Source: Neofusicoccum parvum
Lineage: Eukaryota > Ascomycota > Dothideomycetes > Botryosphaeriales > Botryosphaeriaceae
NCBI GenBank assembly: GCA_020912385.1
Contig: CP087209.1
Coordinates: forward strand, 992,001-1,056,000
Length of the DNA stretch: 64,000 nt
Direction of reading: 5' to 3'
Positions within the stretch are counted from its first letter, which is position 1, and every line of letters begins with the position of its first letter. Below the pieces are notes generated by a model. It made no database searches and was not told the origin of the DNA. It saw only the letters and a list, made by a program, of their open reading frames with translations. The position numbers and the translations under genes are program-made. This document shows positions 36,465-48,006 of the stretch, piece by piece.

Positions 36465-38824
36465 TCATGTCGACCACCACTCCCTCCTCTTTTCCTTCTT
36501 CGCGCTTCCATTCGTCCTGCTCCTGACACCACTCACATACCCATTGGTCGCCTCCGATTTCTTCTTCTTGTCCTCCCTCGCCGTCAAGCGCGCCCAGAGC
36601 TCAAGAATGCCGGCTCGGCGCGCGGGGAGCATGCTGTACTGCAGACTGTACAGATTCTTGCGGTGGATGGGCGGCACGAATCGTCCTGTGACGAGGCAGA
36701 GGAAGACGCCAGGCGAGATGTAGTGTTTGCGAATGCGGTTGCCGAGCTGGCAGTATTGGTTGAACATGTCCCAGAAGCCGAGGGGAATAGACTGCGTCAT
36801 GGTTAGTATAATTGCATTGTCTAGATTGCAAATGGAAAAAAGTACCTTGAGGATGATGTAGGATGTCGGCGCCGAGAGCGGTTGTTGTTCCGGTAGGCGG
36901 GCGGAACGGGTATCTTGAAGATCGAAACGGATACCACCTGGTCAAGCGTCAGTGGCTGTTCACGAGGAAATTCTTCTGCGCAAACGTACCGGGCAAACGC
37001 CGGGAATCCTTGATGCGAAGCATTAGTGCAAATATTGGAAAATGGTTCAACAACATTAGTAGGGTATCCAGAACGGCTTTGAGGATGATGATGGCCATCC
37101 TCGCCGATGCGAAAGTGAGGTAGAAGACGAAGACCGTTGGGAGCAAGAAGAACAGAAGTGTGAAGAGAATTGTCCCCAACAGCAACTGGTCTAGGTCGTA
37201 ATCGCACGAGTCTATCCGATTGCGCAGCACGTTGCGCTTCTTTCCCCGAAAGAGGTGGAATAGCGAGAAGATGATGCTCAGCTGCCAGTTGAAAATACGT
37301 GCCGACGCAACGTAAAACGAGTATATATGCAGTGTGAGCAAGGAAACGAGGTCAGAGAAGAGCGAGATTGGCATCGTAGCGCCTGCGAAACTGGAGAATC
37401 CAATGAACTGGATGATCTCCGGAAGAATTGGTCGAAGAGTTTCTATGCAGCCTGTGTTCATCAGTATACGTCTCGATGATGACAGAAAGCAATCGACTTA
37501 CCAGCCCAGTAGTCGATGACCCATAAGAAAAGGTCTCCAAGAAACTGAGCCAACTCGTTGTTTAGCTTCAGACCGGCAGGCCAGTCCATGAGCCATGATA
37601 TCATTCCCCGCAACCCCTCTATGGACCACTCAGTGACTATTGTGTTCACCTGAGCGGCCACAAAGTCCGCATTCTCAATGATGTATGAACCAAGAGCAAT
37701 GCCGATGATTACATCGTTCGCGACTAGCCACAAACTGTTGTAGAAGCGAATGTACTCTGGATGGCTGTTGGTAATGCTCTGCCAATTCACCTTTCTCTCC
37801 TGCAGAGTCGAAAATTGGATTGGCCAATAGCAGAACTGCTGCAGTCGTATGTCGACCTGTTGAGCCGTAGCGGAGACATCCTTGAGGGCTGCCGAGTGCG
37901 GTAGGAGGCGCCAGTCCAGAACTCGAAGGATCAGCTCCCCAGCAATGCGATGTGCCACCAGTCCGAGGATGAAGAGCCTCGCGATGACCGGGTACACGTA
38001 GCAGCTCATGATATGCCACAGCAAAAGAAGAATCTGGTGCCAGGCCGTTGTTGCTGACTCGACAACCCTTTCTCCCATCGAAAGGGCTCGTTTTGAACGA
38101 GTGCCAACCAGACCGGCGTTCTTTTGGCATAATGCAGCGATTTCGTATGAGCAATTGACCTGGTTGATGATGTTCGGCAGCGACAGCTCCTTCTGGCTCG
38201 GTGCGTGCCGAACCACGGTGTGCATTTTCAGCTTTTCAGCAAGCTTCTGCTTCCGTTCCTTCTCTTGCTCCTCTTCTGCATCTATCCCGTCCAATGGCGG
38301 TATTCCCTTTCCTGCCTTGTCCGATTTGTCCGATAGCGCCAGGGAGATGGGTGCCAGTGATAGATATTGCATACGTCCTGGGTCGGGTCGGTCGAACAAG
38401 ATGACCTGCACGGTCAAGGCGCTTTCGTTGGGACAGTATATCCGTGGAAACTTTGAAGATTGGCTGGTGTAGGCGACCAGCGAGGTGGGGTTGAAATCTA
38501 TCGGAGGGCTATTGGGGTTCAGAACGCCGAGGACTTGAAGAGACGAGTGTCCGCATCGTTCGAGTACATCGATCATAGGGTAGGGCGCGTTGCGGAATAG
38601 TGTGCCCACGCGCAAGGCATTTTCGACTGCCCGCGGCTAGGAAGCTGTGAGTTTTGGGTTCCAAATGCTCTGCCTAGTTTGATGCTCACCTCGACATCTC
38701 TGAATACGGTGACAACAAAGATGTCCAGCTCCGAGTTCCTCCATCCCACGAGCACGCCGGCACTGGGCTTCGTGGGCGTGTCTGACGGCCAGAAAATCCG
38801 CATCAACCCATTGTTCGTGACCAT
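36465..38824 (-). CDS. GPI1: GPI-GlcNAc transferase subunit Gpi1 (PIG-Q)
   Basis: Five exons, complement(36465..36791, 36846..36937, 36990..37451, 37502..38636, 38690..38824), 716 residues. The start at 38824 gives MVTNNGLMRIFWPSD; the next ATG (38803, MRIFWPSD) is possible. Family marks: RIFWPSDTP near the start, VLVGWRNSELDIFVVTVF, and the multi-helix C-terminal half with LLLGTILFTLLFFLLPTVFV and LLNHFPIFALMLRIKD followed across a splice by RRLPGGIRFDL. It is an ER membrane part of the complex that adds GlcNAc to phosphatidylinositol, step one of GPI anchor synthesis; Gpi1 stabilises the complex rather than catalysing. The Lys/Arg-rich C-terminus is probably cytosolic. The start lies only 40 bp after the stop of the upstream tandem gene, so its promoter must overlap that gene. 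Confidence 0.9.
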
Positions 38825-38864
38825 GTCAACATTCCGCACTTCTGTCAAAAGGACCCTCGGCGCT

Positions 38865-39235
38865 TCAGTTGTTCGCGTGCGGAGATGCCCCCTCCTCCGG
38901 TTCGGGGGTGCTGGTGGTGATGTCAGCCTGGAGCAGCAGGCAGAGAGCTGGTGGACTGACCTCGTCGGCTTCGTGCGACGCGATGCGTTCGATGGGTACG
39001 ATGATGACGAAAAAGGCAATTGACAGGACTACGAAGCCTTTGGCGGCACGCGTCTGTGCAGAAGAAGCTCAGAATGTGGCTGCGGCAGATGCGATTGGGG
39101 ACGGCTTGGACCTACCACAACACCGTGGTCCCAGGCGAAGATTGCCAGCTCATACAGACGCGTGACGAGGTCCCAGCGCGCAGTGATGTATCCAGCTACG
39201 AAAATGCCCGCCGTCAGGACCGAGAAGGGGTGCAT
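38865..39235 (-). CDS. Small conserved-looking two-helix membrane protein
   Basis: Two exons, complement(38865..39053, 39116..39235), 102 residues. Intron GTAGGT...CACAG, phase 0. The sequence starts MHPFSVLTAGIFVAGYITAR, a first hydrophobic helix, then WDLVTRLYELAIFAWDHGVV, a second amphipathic stretch, then across the splice TRAAKGFVVLSIAFFVIIVP, a clear membrane helix, followed by IERIASHEAD and a polar tail. The pattern resembles small uncharacterised membrane proteins found across Pezizomycotina; I know no function. The stop is 40 bp upstream of the GPI1 ATG on the same strand, so the two may be transcribed together or interfere. Open frame continues upstream of the ATG at 39235, but as Ala/Pro/Arg-rich noise. 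Confidence 0.6.
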
Positions 39236-39963
39236 GTGTGGTGCGGGCAAGCTGTGCGCGCTCCTCGCAAGGAGAAAGAGTCTCGGTGCAGCCGCGCAAG
39301 CGCTAGCGGAGGCGCAGGGTCGGGCTTCGCTCAGGAGTCGGGGACGCAGGCTGCTGGGGACGAGGAGAAGTGGAGGGCTCGGTGGTGGGCGTGCGAGTCG
39401 CTGCGCAGCATGGCGAGCGCGATGCGATAGCAGTCCGAGGGCGTGGTCAGTGATCGCAGCAGCAGCAGCAGCTCCTCGTGGCTGCGCGGGTCCGCCGCCG
39501 CCCTCGTCCACCGGCGCTCGCCTTGGCGCGGCGCAAGGTGAGCCAGGCGGCGCGTCACTCGCCCGCACCGTGCTGCTGCACCTTCAACCACACTTGCGGC
39601 CCACGGCCCCGTCGGACGCGCCCGCTCCACGACCCCGACACCCCACCGCGCGTCCGCCATGTATCCAAGGTACGCTCCCGCCCCGTGCAGCCCGGTGCTG
39701 CGACCGCCCCTCTCGTGCATGCAGCGCGCCCGCGCGGCTGCAAAGTCGCGTCCAAGCCGCCGCATTCCTCGTCTCGGGCCGCCAATCGAGTCTCGGCTAG
39801 CGGACAGTGAACTCCTTCACCTACTCGACCGCCTGCAGCCCGCTTAACACGTGCTCTCGCCGCCGACATGCTCCGCTGCCCGTATCCTTTAAGTCGATGC
39901 TGATCCGACACAAAGTCGCTGGTAATCGCTAGGCTCCACAACGCTCCCCCCAGGCAGGCCGAC
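39236..39963. promoter_or_regulatory. Divergent upstream region, small membrane gene / Nup42-like
   Basis: About 730 bp, GC-rich, between two divergent starts. It must carry both promoters. Open frames here lack domains. No TATA box is evident. Confidence 0.5.
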
Positions 39964-42108
39964 ATGGCCCCGTGCAAGTACTTCCTCCAGGGAAACTGCA
40001 AGTTCGGCGGTACGCCAACCCTTTGTGCCCTCTCGCCCGCTGATTCATGTTGCTGACTCCGCCCGCAGACCGGTGCAGGTTCGATCACCCTGGCGCCTAC
40101 AACCAGAACCGTAGTAGCAACCAGCAGAACCAGGGCCAGAACCGCTTCGCTGCTTTGAACAATGCCAATACCGGCGGTCAAGGCGGCCGAGGCGGCCAGC
40201 GAGGTAAGCCGTCATTTTTCCGCACATGGTTTCTTTCCAAGGGCCTGTTCCTCATCTTGCGCACCTGCCAATGAATGAACGGATCACCTGCAATCAGTAG
40301 CGTGCCCCGCTGCTTCAATTTGAAGGAGCTGATTGTCATATCTCTTCGATTGTTCTCCTCCAATTTCAATAGGGCAAGGCGAAGCTAATCTTGAACTTAG
40401 GCTCCAAGCAAGACTACAAGTAGTAGCCACTGGGGAAAACACACCTTGAAATAGTGCACTAATCTTTGCGTCCAGGTTCGGATTAGATCCCGACGTCATA
40501 CAAGTTGACCTGGCGTCTGATCGCCCGATATGGCCTTTCTCAGTCTACGCTGCCGCAAGGTCTACTCCCCGGCAGCTGATTGAGGGTCCGGTGATGGAGC
40601 AAAGCCCTGAGGAGATGCGTCTACGCTACTACGCTGCCATGCAAGCAGGAAACCCCCAGCAAGCTGTGAGTTTGAACGAGGAAATCGCTGTGGACCATTG
40701 TGCTAATCACGAGGACAACCAGGCGCAAGATGAGTCTCAGCTGGCCAACCAAGTGAACCAACAGATTCAGAACATTCTGAGTGACCTGAATGGAGCCTGC
40801 AGATACGTTCAGGATGGCGAGAACATTCACCCCAACAGATTCGACGTGTGTCAACAGGCCAGTGCAGCTCCGGGTCAACAACCACAACAGCAACAGGCGG
40901 GCGCTTTCGGGAGAGGGAATGCCGCCTTCGGACAGCCTTCGGCATTTGGTGCAGCAGCAAAACCACCGCAGGCAAGTGCTTTTGGACAACCTTCGGCATT
41001 TGGCGCTGCCACCGGCCAACAGCAGAGCGCATTCGGAAGACCTTCGGCGTTCGGCGCTGCAGCAAATCAGCAATCAGCATTTGGATCACCATCTCCCCTT
41101 GGCGGTGGTGCCGCGAATCCAGCATTTGGAAAACCGGCATTTGGAGCCCCTTCGGCGTTTGGACAGGCTGCAAATGCGGGTTCCACAGCAGCCGCAGCAC
41201 CGGCATTCGGCCAGCCGTCACAACCCAGCGCATTTGGACAGCCTGGTGGTGGAGCATTCGGCGCAAAACCAGCGTTCGGTCAACCTGCTGGTGGATCTGC
41301 TTTCGGCCAAGCCTCACAGCCAGGTGCAACAGGAGCCTTCGGAAAGCCAACGGGAACACCAGGCTTCGGACAGCCAGCATTTGGACAGCCCGCTCAACCA
41401 GCCGCGAACAGCCCTTTCGGCCAACTTGGTCAACAGCAGCAGCAGCAACAACAACCACAACAACAAGCAGGAGGGTTTGGACAGCCTACCAACCAACAAT
41501 CAGGGCCCAGTGCGTTCGGGCAGCCTACGGGCCAACAACCAGGGCCTAGTGCGTTCGGACAGCCTGGCGGGCAGCAACCCGCAAACAATGCGTTCGGACA
41601 ACCAGCCGCGAAGCCATCTCCGTTCGGCGCACCATCGCAGGCAGCAGCACCAAGCGCGTTCGGAGCACCGGCCCCAGCAGCAACTGCAAACCCTTTCGGC
41701 AAGCCCGCTGGCGGCGCACCTCTTGCAAATGGCCTTGCCGCGCCACAGGCAAACGGCTTCGGCCAACAGCCCTCCGCTAACGCCAGTGCACCAAGCGTCG
41801 CAGCCGGCGCCGATGTGTCGAGCTATACTACTCGCGGCCCGAACAATCAACTGACGAGCTGGAAGGGCCAGCCTGTCCAGTACATGAACGGCAACCCCTG
41901 CTATCGTCGCCCAGACAACGGACAGTGGGAGCGCATTTGGCTGCCAGACGGTGCACCGCCTGAGAATCCTTATTCACATGCTCCGCGAGAGGCTTATGGC
42001 GAGGTCCTCCAGACGGCGTACGACCACTTGAATAAGACAGGCACGTTCAAGGACGGAATCATGCCCGAGGAACCGCCGATGCACGAGCTAGTTGGTTGGG
42101 ATGTTTGA
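39964..42108 (+). CDS. CCCH zinc-finger FG nucleoporin (Nup42/Amo1-like)
   Basis: Five exons, join(39964..40009, 40069..40203, 40401..40419, 40476..40665, 40723..42108), 591 residues. The N-terminus is a CCCH finger, CKYFLQGNCKFGDRCRFDH, split by intron 1. A short Asn/Gln/Gly-rich linker leads to a conserved block: KFGLDPDVIQVDL, DRPIWPFSVYA, EQSPEEMRLRYYAAMQAGN. Most of the rest is FG-repeat sequence (dozens of FGxPxxFG units) rich in Gln, Ala and Pro. A compact C-terminal domain follows (SWKGQPVQYMNGNPCYRRPD, GQWERIWLPDG). FG repeats line the nuclear pore and Nup42 works with Gle1/Dbp5 in mRNA export; that role is inferred. Exon 3 is a 19-nt microexon needed to keep phase. The last intron (57 nt) is a multiple of three with no stop, so it can be retained in frame. 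Confidence 0.8.
41431..41470 (+). repeat. CAG/CAA repeat (poly-Gln) inside nucleoporin gene
   Basis: A run of CAG and CAA codons interrupted once by CCA encodes a Gln-rich tract between FG repeats. Mixed codons suggest it is a stable, selected tract rather than a fresh expansion. Confidence 0.7.
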
Positions 42109-43162
42109 GTAATGTGTTTGCTTAGGATACTGGAGAGAGTGCGGAGCCACGGGAAAGGAATGGAAGCATGGCATTCATGGAGTGCAAAGGCGTTGGATTA
42201 CTTTCTTCTGGCAACAAACCCGGGTCGGGCTACTAAAAGCTCATATACGAAAAAGGACGGTCATCTAGAGGCGGCGCATGAAGGATGTCATTTTCTCTGG
42301 CTATGCGAAATTTTGGGTCTTGCGCTGCAGTGTAAAGACGTGCTGCCGCATGCGCAAATGGATAGCAATGCGGCGGTCGAGACGAACAGACACTTGTATC
42401 TCAGAACCGCAGGAGTGAAATAAACGCACAGCATGTCGCCGGCGGCCTGTCGCTCGAAATAAGCTCAAATAAGCATGACAAATCCATTACTCCACCATCA
42501 CTTGCTACGTTCGAAGTTGTGTGCGCCCTGCCTGGCCGGCTTCGCCGCGGCCTCTGCGTTCAGGCTTCTGCACTTGGCACGCGTCGCGCGTTACTCCACC
42601 CTCTCCTTCCCTCCCCCACCCCTTTTCCCCCCTCCCCTCCCGATCAAGCTTTCGCGCCGTTGGCTGCCCTATCTGCAGTCGACCGGATCGGGTAGCTTGC
42701 GCCGCGCTTCGAACGTAGCACTTTTTGCAGTAATGCATTTGTAATGGATTTGGAATCCGATTTTTTTGGGGGCGGAGGTGGTCGGCAGCTGGAAGGGCCA
42801 TGTGGGGACAGGGGTGTGTGTGAGAGTGGGGATAAGGGCGGGGGCGGGGGGAAGGGCGGTTGGGTTGGATTGGGTGGGTTTTGTAGATAAGGAATTTGTT
42901 TATCTATTTATCTTTTTTTGGCTGGGCCACGAGGGTGTGGTGGGTGGTGGTTGTGGTGGCTAGGTGATGGTCACGAGCTGGTGGGTGGAGAAGGGAGGGG
43001 GCACTTTGGTGGCAATTTTGGGGGGGTTTGAAGGCGGAGAGGAAAACCGTCTTCTGTGCTGAGGATGAACTTCGAACGTGCGTGCTGCCATGTCTCTGAC
43101 GCGTGTTTATACACGGAGTTTGTTTTTGGTGCTTGCTTGGAAACACGAACTCTTTCCCCATC
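42109..43162. other. Convergent intergenic region, Nup42-like / GRC3
   Basis: About 1.05 kb between the 3' ends of two convergent genes. It includes a pyrimidine-rich run near 42596-42650 (C/T tracts) and a strongly G-rich plus-strand segment at 42.77-42.88 kb listed separately. Open frames are short and without known motifs. Confidence 0.5.
42828..42856 (+). other. Candidate G-quadruplex motif
   Basis: The plus strand reads as G-runs of 4, 3, 5, 6 and 3 separated by loops of 4, 1, 1 and 2 nt, which meets the usual four-tract G3 rule. It lies in the shared 3' region of two convergent genes, where it could pause polymerase. The fold is a prediction. Confidence 0.55.
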
Positions 43163-45626
43163 CTAATTCACAAACCGCCTCAACCTTCTCTTCCTCCCCA
43201 TAGCCTCTCCCTCACCCGATTCCTGCACCCACGGTATCCCACTCACATCCACATCCACCTCGCTCTCCGCCTCTGCCTCAGTCCCTCGGCCTTTCTGCTT
43301 CGCCGCTCTTCTATGCGTCGCCAAATGCACATCCTCCAGGTACGCCCACCCAGGCGTATCCATCGCGCCAACCACCAAAACCGTACGCTCTGGCACTAGC
43401 TCTGCAATGAGATGCTCGCTCGATGCCGGCACGAGCATGTGCAATGCCTGCCGCTTCGCGTCGATACCGCGCACGAGGCCGAGGGAGACGAGCTGAGACA
43501 CCCGCGGTGAGAGTGGCTCAATGTGGCCGTTGCGGCCGGCGGAGAGGTAAGGCAGTTTCTCGGTCGGAGTGCGAGCGAGGGGGCTGGAGTCGCGGTTATC
43601 GGTGTGAGTGCTCAGGTAGGTGAGTGCATCACCGGCGGCGGAGGAGAGCTGGACAATGCCAACGATGGCGCCGTTGAGAACGGTGGCGAGGCTGGTGGCT
43701 GGGAGGGCTTCGCCGAGGAGCATAATGGTGAGGAAGTCGCGGTCGGATGGGTCGGCGCCAGTATATGAGAGGGTGTAGGGTGCGCGTGCAGTAAGAGGGG
43801 TGGCGTCCCAAGATTGGTGAGGTGAGCCTTGCGTGGGTGCTGCGAGGTGGAAGTAGGATAGCATCTGCATGTCGCGGAACTCGGCGGCGCTCCTAGCGGG
43901 GAATGTTCCGGATGGTTGGGGTGGGATTATGTGGAAGCGGCTCACTGAAGCGGATGAAGTTGCTTGCCGGAGAGCGTCAAGGCTGCGCCCTGGTTCGTCG
44001 GTCGTGTAGACAACGTCGGTCAAATCGAGGCGTGCAATAAGATCAGTCAAGATCTGCAAGCCAGTCCCAATGATCCAGCCGGGGGAATTGATGATTATAG
44101 GGCCACGGGTGTTGCTAAAGGTAAGATGCTTTTGATAGTGGTTCATCAGGTCAACGGCACATTCAATGAGGTGCTCTGGGTTGTCCTTCGGGCTGCTTCC
44201 GCCAATGAAATGGGTGCGGATGGTTCGTTGGTGAGATCCAGTGCTTGCGCTTGGATGCGTGAAAGGTGGACCAAAAATTGGCTGTCGAATTTCAATGAGA
44301 GACACCTGTCCCGGAGGCGAGTTTTCTGGTTGGCCGGGATCAAGGTCGAGAAGGAATATCGAGTGCTCTTCTGTTTTCATGGCCTCACGGTCGATTGTGA
44401 ACATCCTGTTCAACAGCATTCTGCTGAACGTAGATTTTCCAGTCGATTTGGGGCCGCAGACCAATACTCGCTCATAGAAATCCGGTCTGCTTTTCGACAT
44501 TGCGGAGCAAACTTTGTCCATGGCTTGATGCCACTTGGGAAGAAGTTCCAGATGGTAGAGAGGTCTCCCCATGGCGTCATCCGATAGTCTGTTAATCTGC
44601 GCAACAAGTCAGTTGCCAGGAACTTTCATAAGGGAAGTCTTGTCTTACATTCTCAAACGACCAGCGCTTCTTATGATTCTTCAGGAAGGAGGAATCCAAC
44701 GAGTCCTCCCCTTTCCAGAGGCGACCATGGAGCGGTGATATTTTTTCCAAAAGGCTCAGCTCGGAGGTGACCGACTTCATATCGACTTCCGCTCCATCTG
44801 GTGACAAACAGTGAATGACAGGAAGAGCATGACTGGCTGGGGCGAAGACTCTATATGGTTGGGCGTTGGGTCCAGCTCGTATGATGGCTCCGTATATAGT
44901 CACGACACCTCGTTTTACCAAGATGTCGTAGACTCCAATATTTGCAAGTGTTTCCCCAGATGCAAGACGAGCAGTCATACCGCTTGTGTTATTTTTGAGC
45001 ACGTTCCCACGCTCCGGTGTCCATGACGATAGTTCGACTATGGGAGGCGGGTACAAAGCGTTCTGAACTGCATCATTGGGCTGCAGGCTAGTGCTACTTG
45101 GAAACCTGGAATCATCGCCACCGTCAGGCTCGAAATCGTCCAGGCTGTCATCGCTTTGCTCGGCACTCGAGCTAGGAATGGAGTTGGCTGCCGCTTCTAG
45201 AGCCTTCCTGCGGGCCTCTACAGCAGAAACCGGCTTCGCAGTCAAAACATTGGGCAGATTACTCTGGTCCTCGGTAGCTTTTCGCCGTGCTCCTATGGCA
45301 GAGAGCGGCTTGGGAGAGGCTGGTTTGGAGGCATCTTTTTCATCTGATGGCGGTTTTGGCTTGCTCTTTTTCTTTTGCCTGTTTGCAATCGTTACGGGTT
45401 TATCCGGAGCCGAGGAGCTCTGTGCAGAAGCGTCGTTGGACGACGACGAGTCTCGGCTGTTCTGTTGTTGCCGTCTTGCCCTCAACGCTGCGGCCGCGCT
45501 CTGTGGAGCTGTGGAAGCGGGACTGTCAGGCGTATTAGATCAAAAGAATTGGCATCCACAGGGGGACGTACGCGCTGACGGGGCATCAGAGCCTGGCTGG
45601 TGGTCGATTTTGCGCCTCTTTACCAT
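43163..45626 (-). CDS. GRC3: Polynucleotide 5'-hydroxyl-kinase Grc3
   Basis: Three exons, complement(43163..44596, 44649..45508, 45572..45626), 782 residues. Exon 1 codes for 18 residues (MVKRRKIDHQPGSDAP...) and joins through a phase-1 splice to a Ser/Lys-rich disordered region. The central beta-rich part (residues ~160-300) precedes the kinase core, where the P-loop is GPKSTGKST at about residues 353-361, followed by LLDLDPGQPE (Walker B-like) and SPPGQVSL. This layout is that of Grc3/Nol9, the Clp1-family kinase that works with the Las1 nuclease to cut and phosphorylate ITS2 in pre-rRNA in the nucleolus. The C-terminus is Arg-rich. The start lies 205 bp from that of RPA34 on the other strand, another ribosome-synthesis gene, suggesting a shared promoter. 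Confidence 0.87.
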
Positions 45627-45831
45627 ATTACCATTAGTTGCCCTGACGTTGAAGAGTTCAGGCGGATTTGCGCGCGACGGCAACGGGAAGATTTGGCGTG
45701 CGAGGGCCGAGCGATTAGATTAGATCGATCGCTGCTCACCGCCCTCGGCGACCCGCGCGCAAAACGCCGGCCCCAAGTCGAAAAAGTTTCCGGCGCGCCG
45801 TGCTTGCGCCTGCCATGCAACAACCCTCGCC
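45627..45831. promoter_or_regulatory. Bidirectional promoter, GRC3 / RPA34
   Basis: Only 205 bp separate the two divergent start codons. The segment GAAAAAGTTTCC (45780-45791) differs by one base from the core of the yeast ribosomal RNA processing element (RRPE, AAAAATTTT-type). GC-rich stretches and a repeated GATTAGATTAGAT-like run surround it. That the pair is co-regulated is an inference from spacing and shared pathway. Confidence 0.55.
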
Positions 45832-47193
45832 ATGTCCAAAGCGAAGAGAACGCCCATTCCTCTGCCCGGCAGGGCGGCAGGCCCGGCCTCGACGCCCTCC
45901 AAACCTCCAAAGCTAGCCGCTACGCCAATTGCCCAGGATGACAGCTCTAGCGATGAGAGCACGAGCAGCGGCGCAAGCTCCAGCAGTGAAAGCGACGTGC
46001 CCAAGACGATGAAAGTTGTGGAGAAGACGAAGGAGGCCGAGCCTGCAAGCTCATCGGCTGCGAGCGACGATAGCAGCGAAGAAAGCAGCGAGGACGAAGA
46101 GAGCAGCGAGGAGAGCGAGGAGAGCGAGGAAAGCGCGGAAGCCAAGAAGACGGAAGCCACCAAGAAGACTGCCACAAATGGAAGCGCAGGTGGAAGCGAC
46201 AGCAGCCGTGATGATTCTGAAAGCGAGAGCGAGGAGGAGAGCGAGGAAGAAGCTGCTGCGTCGAGCACACGGGCGTACGAGCCCAGTTTCAATAAATAAC
46301 GGTATCAATGCTAACAAATCCATAGCCCGGACACTTCAAGATTACAAACTACGCAAACCCGTATATCAAAGCCGTTCGAGCCTCCATCTGGCTTCAAGCC
46401 AGCCAAATTAGGCCTTCACCCATCCTCGAATCTCGCCAAGCTTCTTCAGTCGACAGACCTCTCGAAAAAGCAAATATGGCATATCACTGCACCAGCCAAC
46501 ATCGATATCAAGCAGGTCAAACAATTTGCTCAGGGCAAGGCAGCTCTCAAGGAGCCTGCCATTGAGCATAAGGGTGTAGGATATGCGTTCATCCCGGAAG
46601 AGAAGGACACGCGGGTGTCAACGAAGCTTCTGGTTCCCACGGAGAAGGGCTACGCGGCTGGTACGCTGAATCCCAACAACTTCTAGCTGAGGATACGTTG
46701 GCTGACTTATGCTTAAACAGTGCCTGCCGATATCGCCGAAACGTTTCATCTTCAACAAATCGTGGATCTCCCGAAGTTGTCCGAAAAGCAAGCGGGCCCC
46801 ACGCGGAGTACCGCTGCCGTCCAGAAGTTCGTCGAACGCCCAGAGAAGCCTGCGAGACCACAACCCGAAGGTCTGCGCATGCGTTACAAGCCTTGTGGAG
46901 CCAGTGAAGACGTCATCAGCACTGCTAGAGCATCCGTCCATGAAAGCGCACCTGCACAGAAGCGGAAACACGGCGCGGCAGATGCGTCTGCGGAGGTAGC
47001 AAGTCCAAAGAAGTCCAAAAAGGACAAGAAGCACAAGGAAAAATCCCATCAAGGGAACGGAGCGGAGGGAGAGCCCATGGAAGGCGTTGAGTCGACAGTG
47101 GCAGGAGCCGGAGAGTCGGAGAAGAAGAAAAAGAAGAAGGACAAGGAGAAGGAAGGGAAGAAGGAGAAGAAGGAAAAGAAAAGAAAAGAGTAA
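45832..47193 (+). CDS. RPA34: RNA polymerase I subunit A34.5 (Rpa34)
   Basis: Three exons, join(45832..46274, 46326..46660, 46721..47193), 416 residues. The first ~145 residues are low complexity, with long Ser/Glu/Asp runs (SSEESSEDEESSEESEESEE) typical of nucleolar acidic regions. Intron 1 (51 nt, GTACGA...CATAG, branch CTAAC) leads into the conserved core FEPPSGFKPAKLGLHPSS, then KQIWHITAPANIDIKQVKQF, GVGYAFIPEE and KLLVPTEKGY, matching the Rpa34 dimerisation domain (partner Rpa49). After intron 2 comes ADIAETFHLQQIVDLP. The C-terminus is a Lys-rich tail. The Rpa49-Rpa34 pair stabilises Pol I on rDNA, in a TFIIF-like way. Without intron 1 the frame stops at 46299, so splicing decides whether the domain is made. 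Confidence 0.8.
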
Positions 47194-48006
47194 TACCCGG
47201 TGTAGGATGTCGCCGCGCGCAGAGAGCGGCGAGAATCACAGCAAAAAGCATGGCATGGAGCATTTTTTGGGCTTGCCGGTGTCTTGCCAAAATGGGATTC
47301 ACAGGGTCCAGGAGTTTACCCGGAAGTGTACAAGTGCATCTTAGTTTCGTAGACAATCCGCGTCGCAATAAGCCGACAGGTATAGCTTCTCGGCACTCTG
47401 TGATATAAACAGCCGCAGCCCGATAGGCATTAGCAGGCGAGCTACACAGAACTAGCGTGCTTATCTTAGGGCGGCCGTTGGAGGCTGACGGCTGGATCTG
47501 ATGATCAGCCTTGGCGTCTGGGGTGCGTGGCGGCGGGCAGCAGCGACCACTTCGGCGGCACCCCTGTTGTTTTGGTGCTGCTGGCTGAAGCTGCAGAGAC
47601 ACGCCGGCCGAGCAACGCGCGCCATGCTATGGAAAACACCACGCCCAACGTGTCTGCCCTCGCTCGCTCAGCCCTAACTTTCCCTTCCCGGTCGACGACT
47701 CCGGCTTAGTCGTCCTTGGTCGCCGTGGGAATCACGCTACATCGCCGCCCGCCCTCGCCGACGCGACAGACCGCTGCACACCACACGCGCCCCCTTTGCG
47801 CACCACGACCGTTCCGCAATCGGTCACCGCTGATCTCTCTGCGCCCAGACCTCCGCTGCCAGCTGCCAGCAAAATAGGCCACGGGAGATTGCTGCGCGCC
47901 CGAGCAGCGCCGCCTCGTCCGATTTCACCAGTGCCCAAGCAACACCACCGCCGCGCAACCCGTCCCGCCTGCCGTCCGCCGCCGCACCACACTTTATGGG
48001 CCACAG
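47194..48006. promoter_or_regulatory. Intergenic region upstream of ApsB-like gene
   Basis: About 810 bp between genes in the same direction. The first ~200 bases are RPA34 3' UTR-like. The remainder is GC-rich with C-rich runs toward the ATG at 48007 and should hold the promoter and leader. No distinct motif. Confidence 0.45.
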
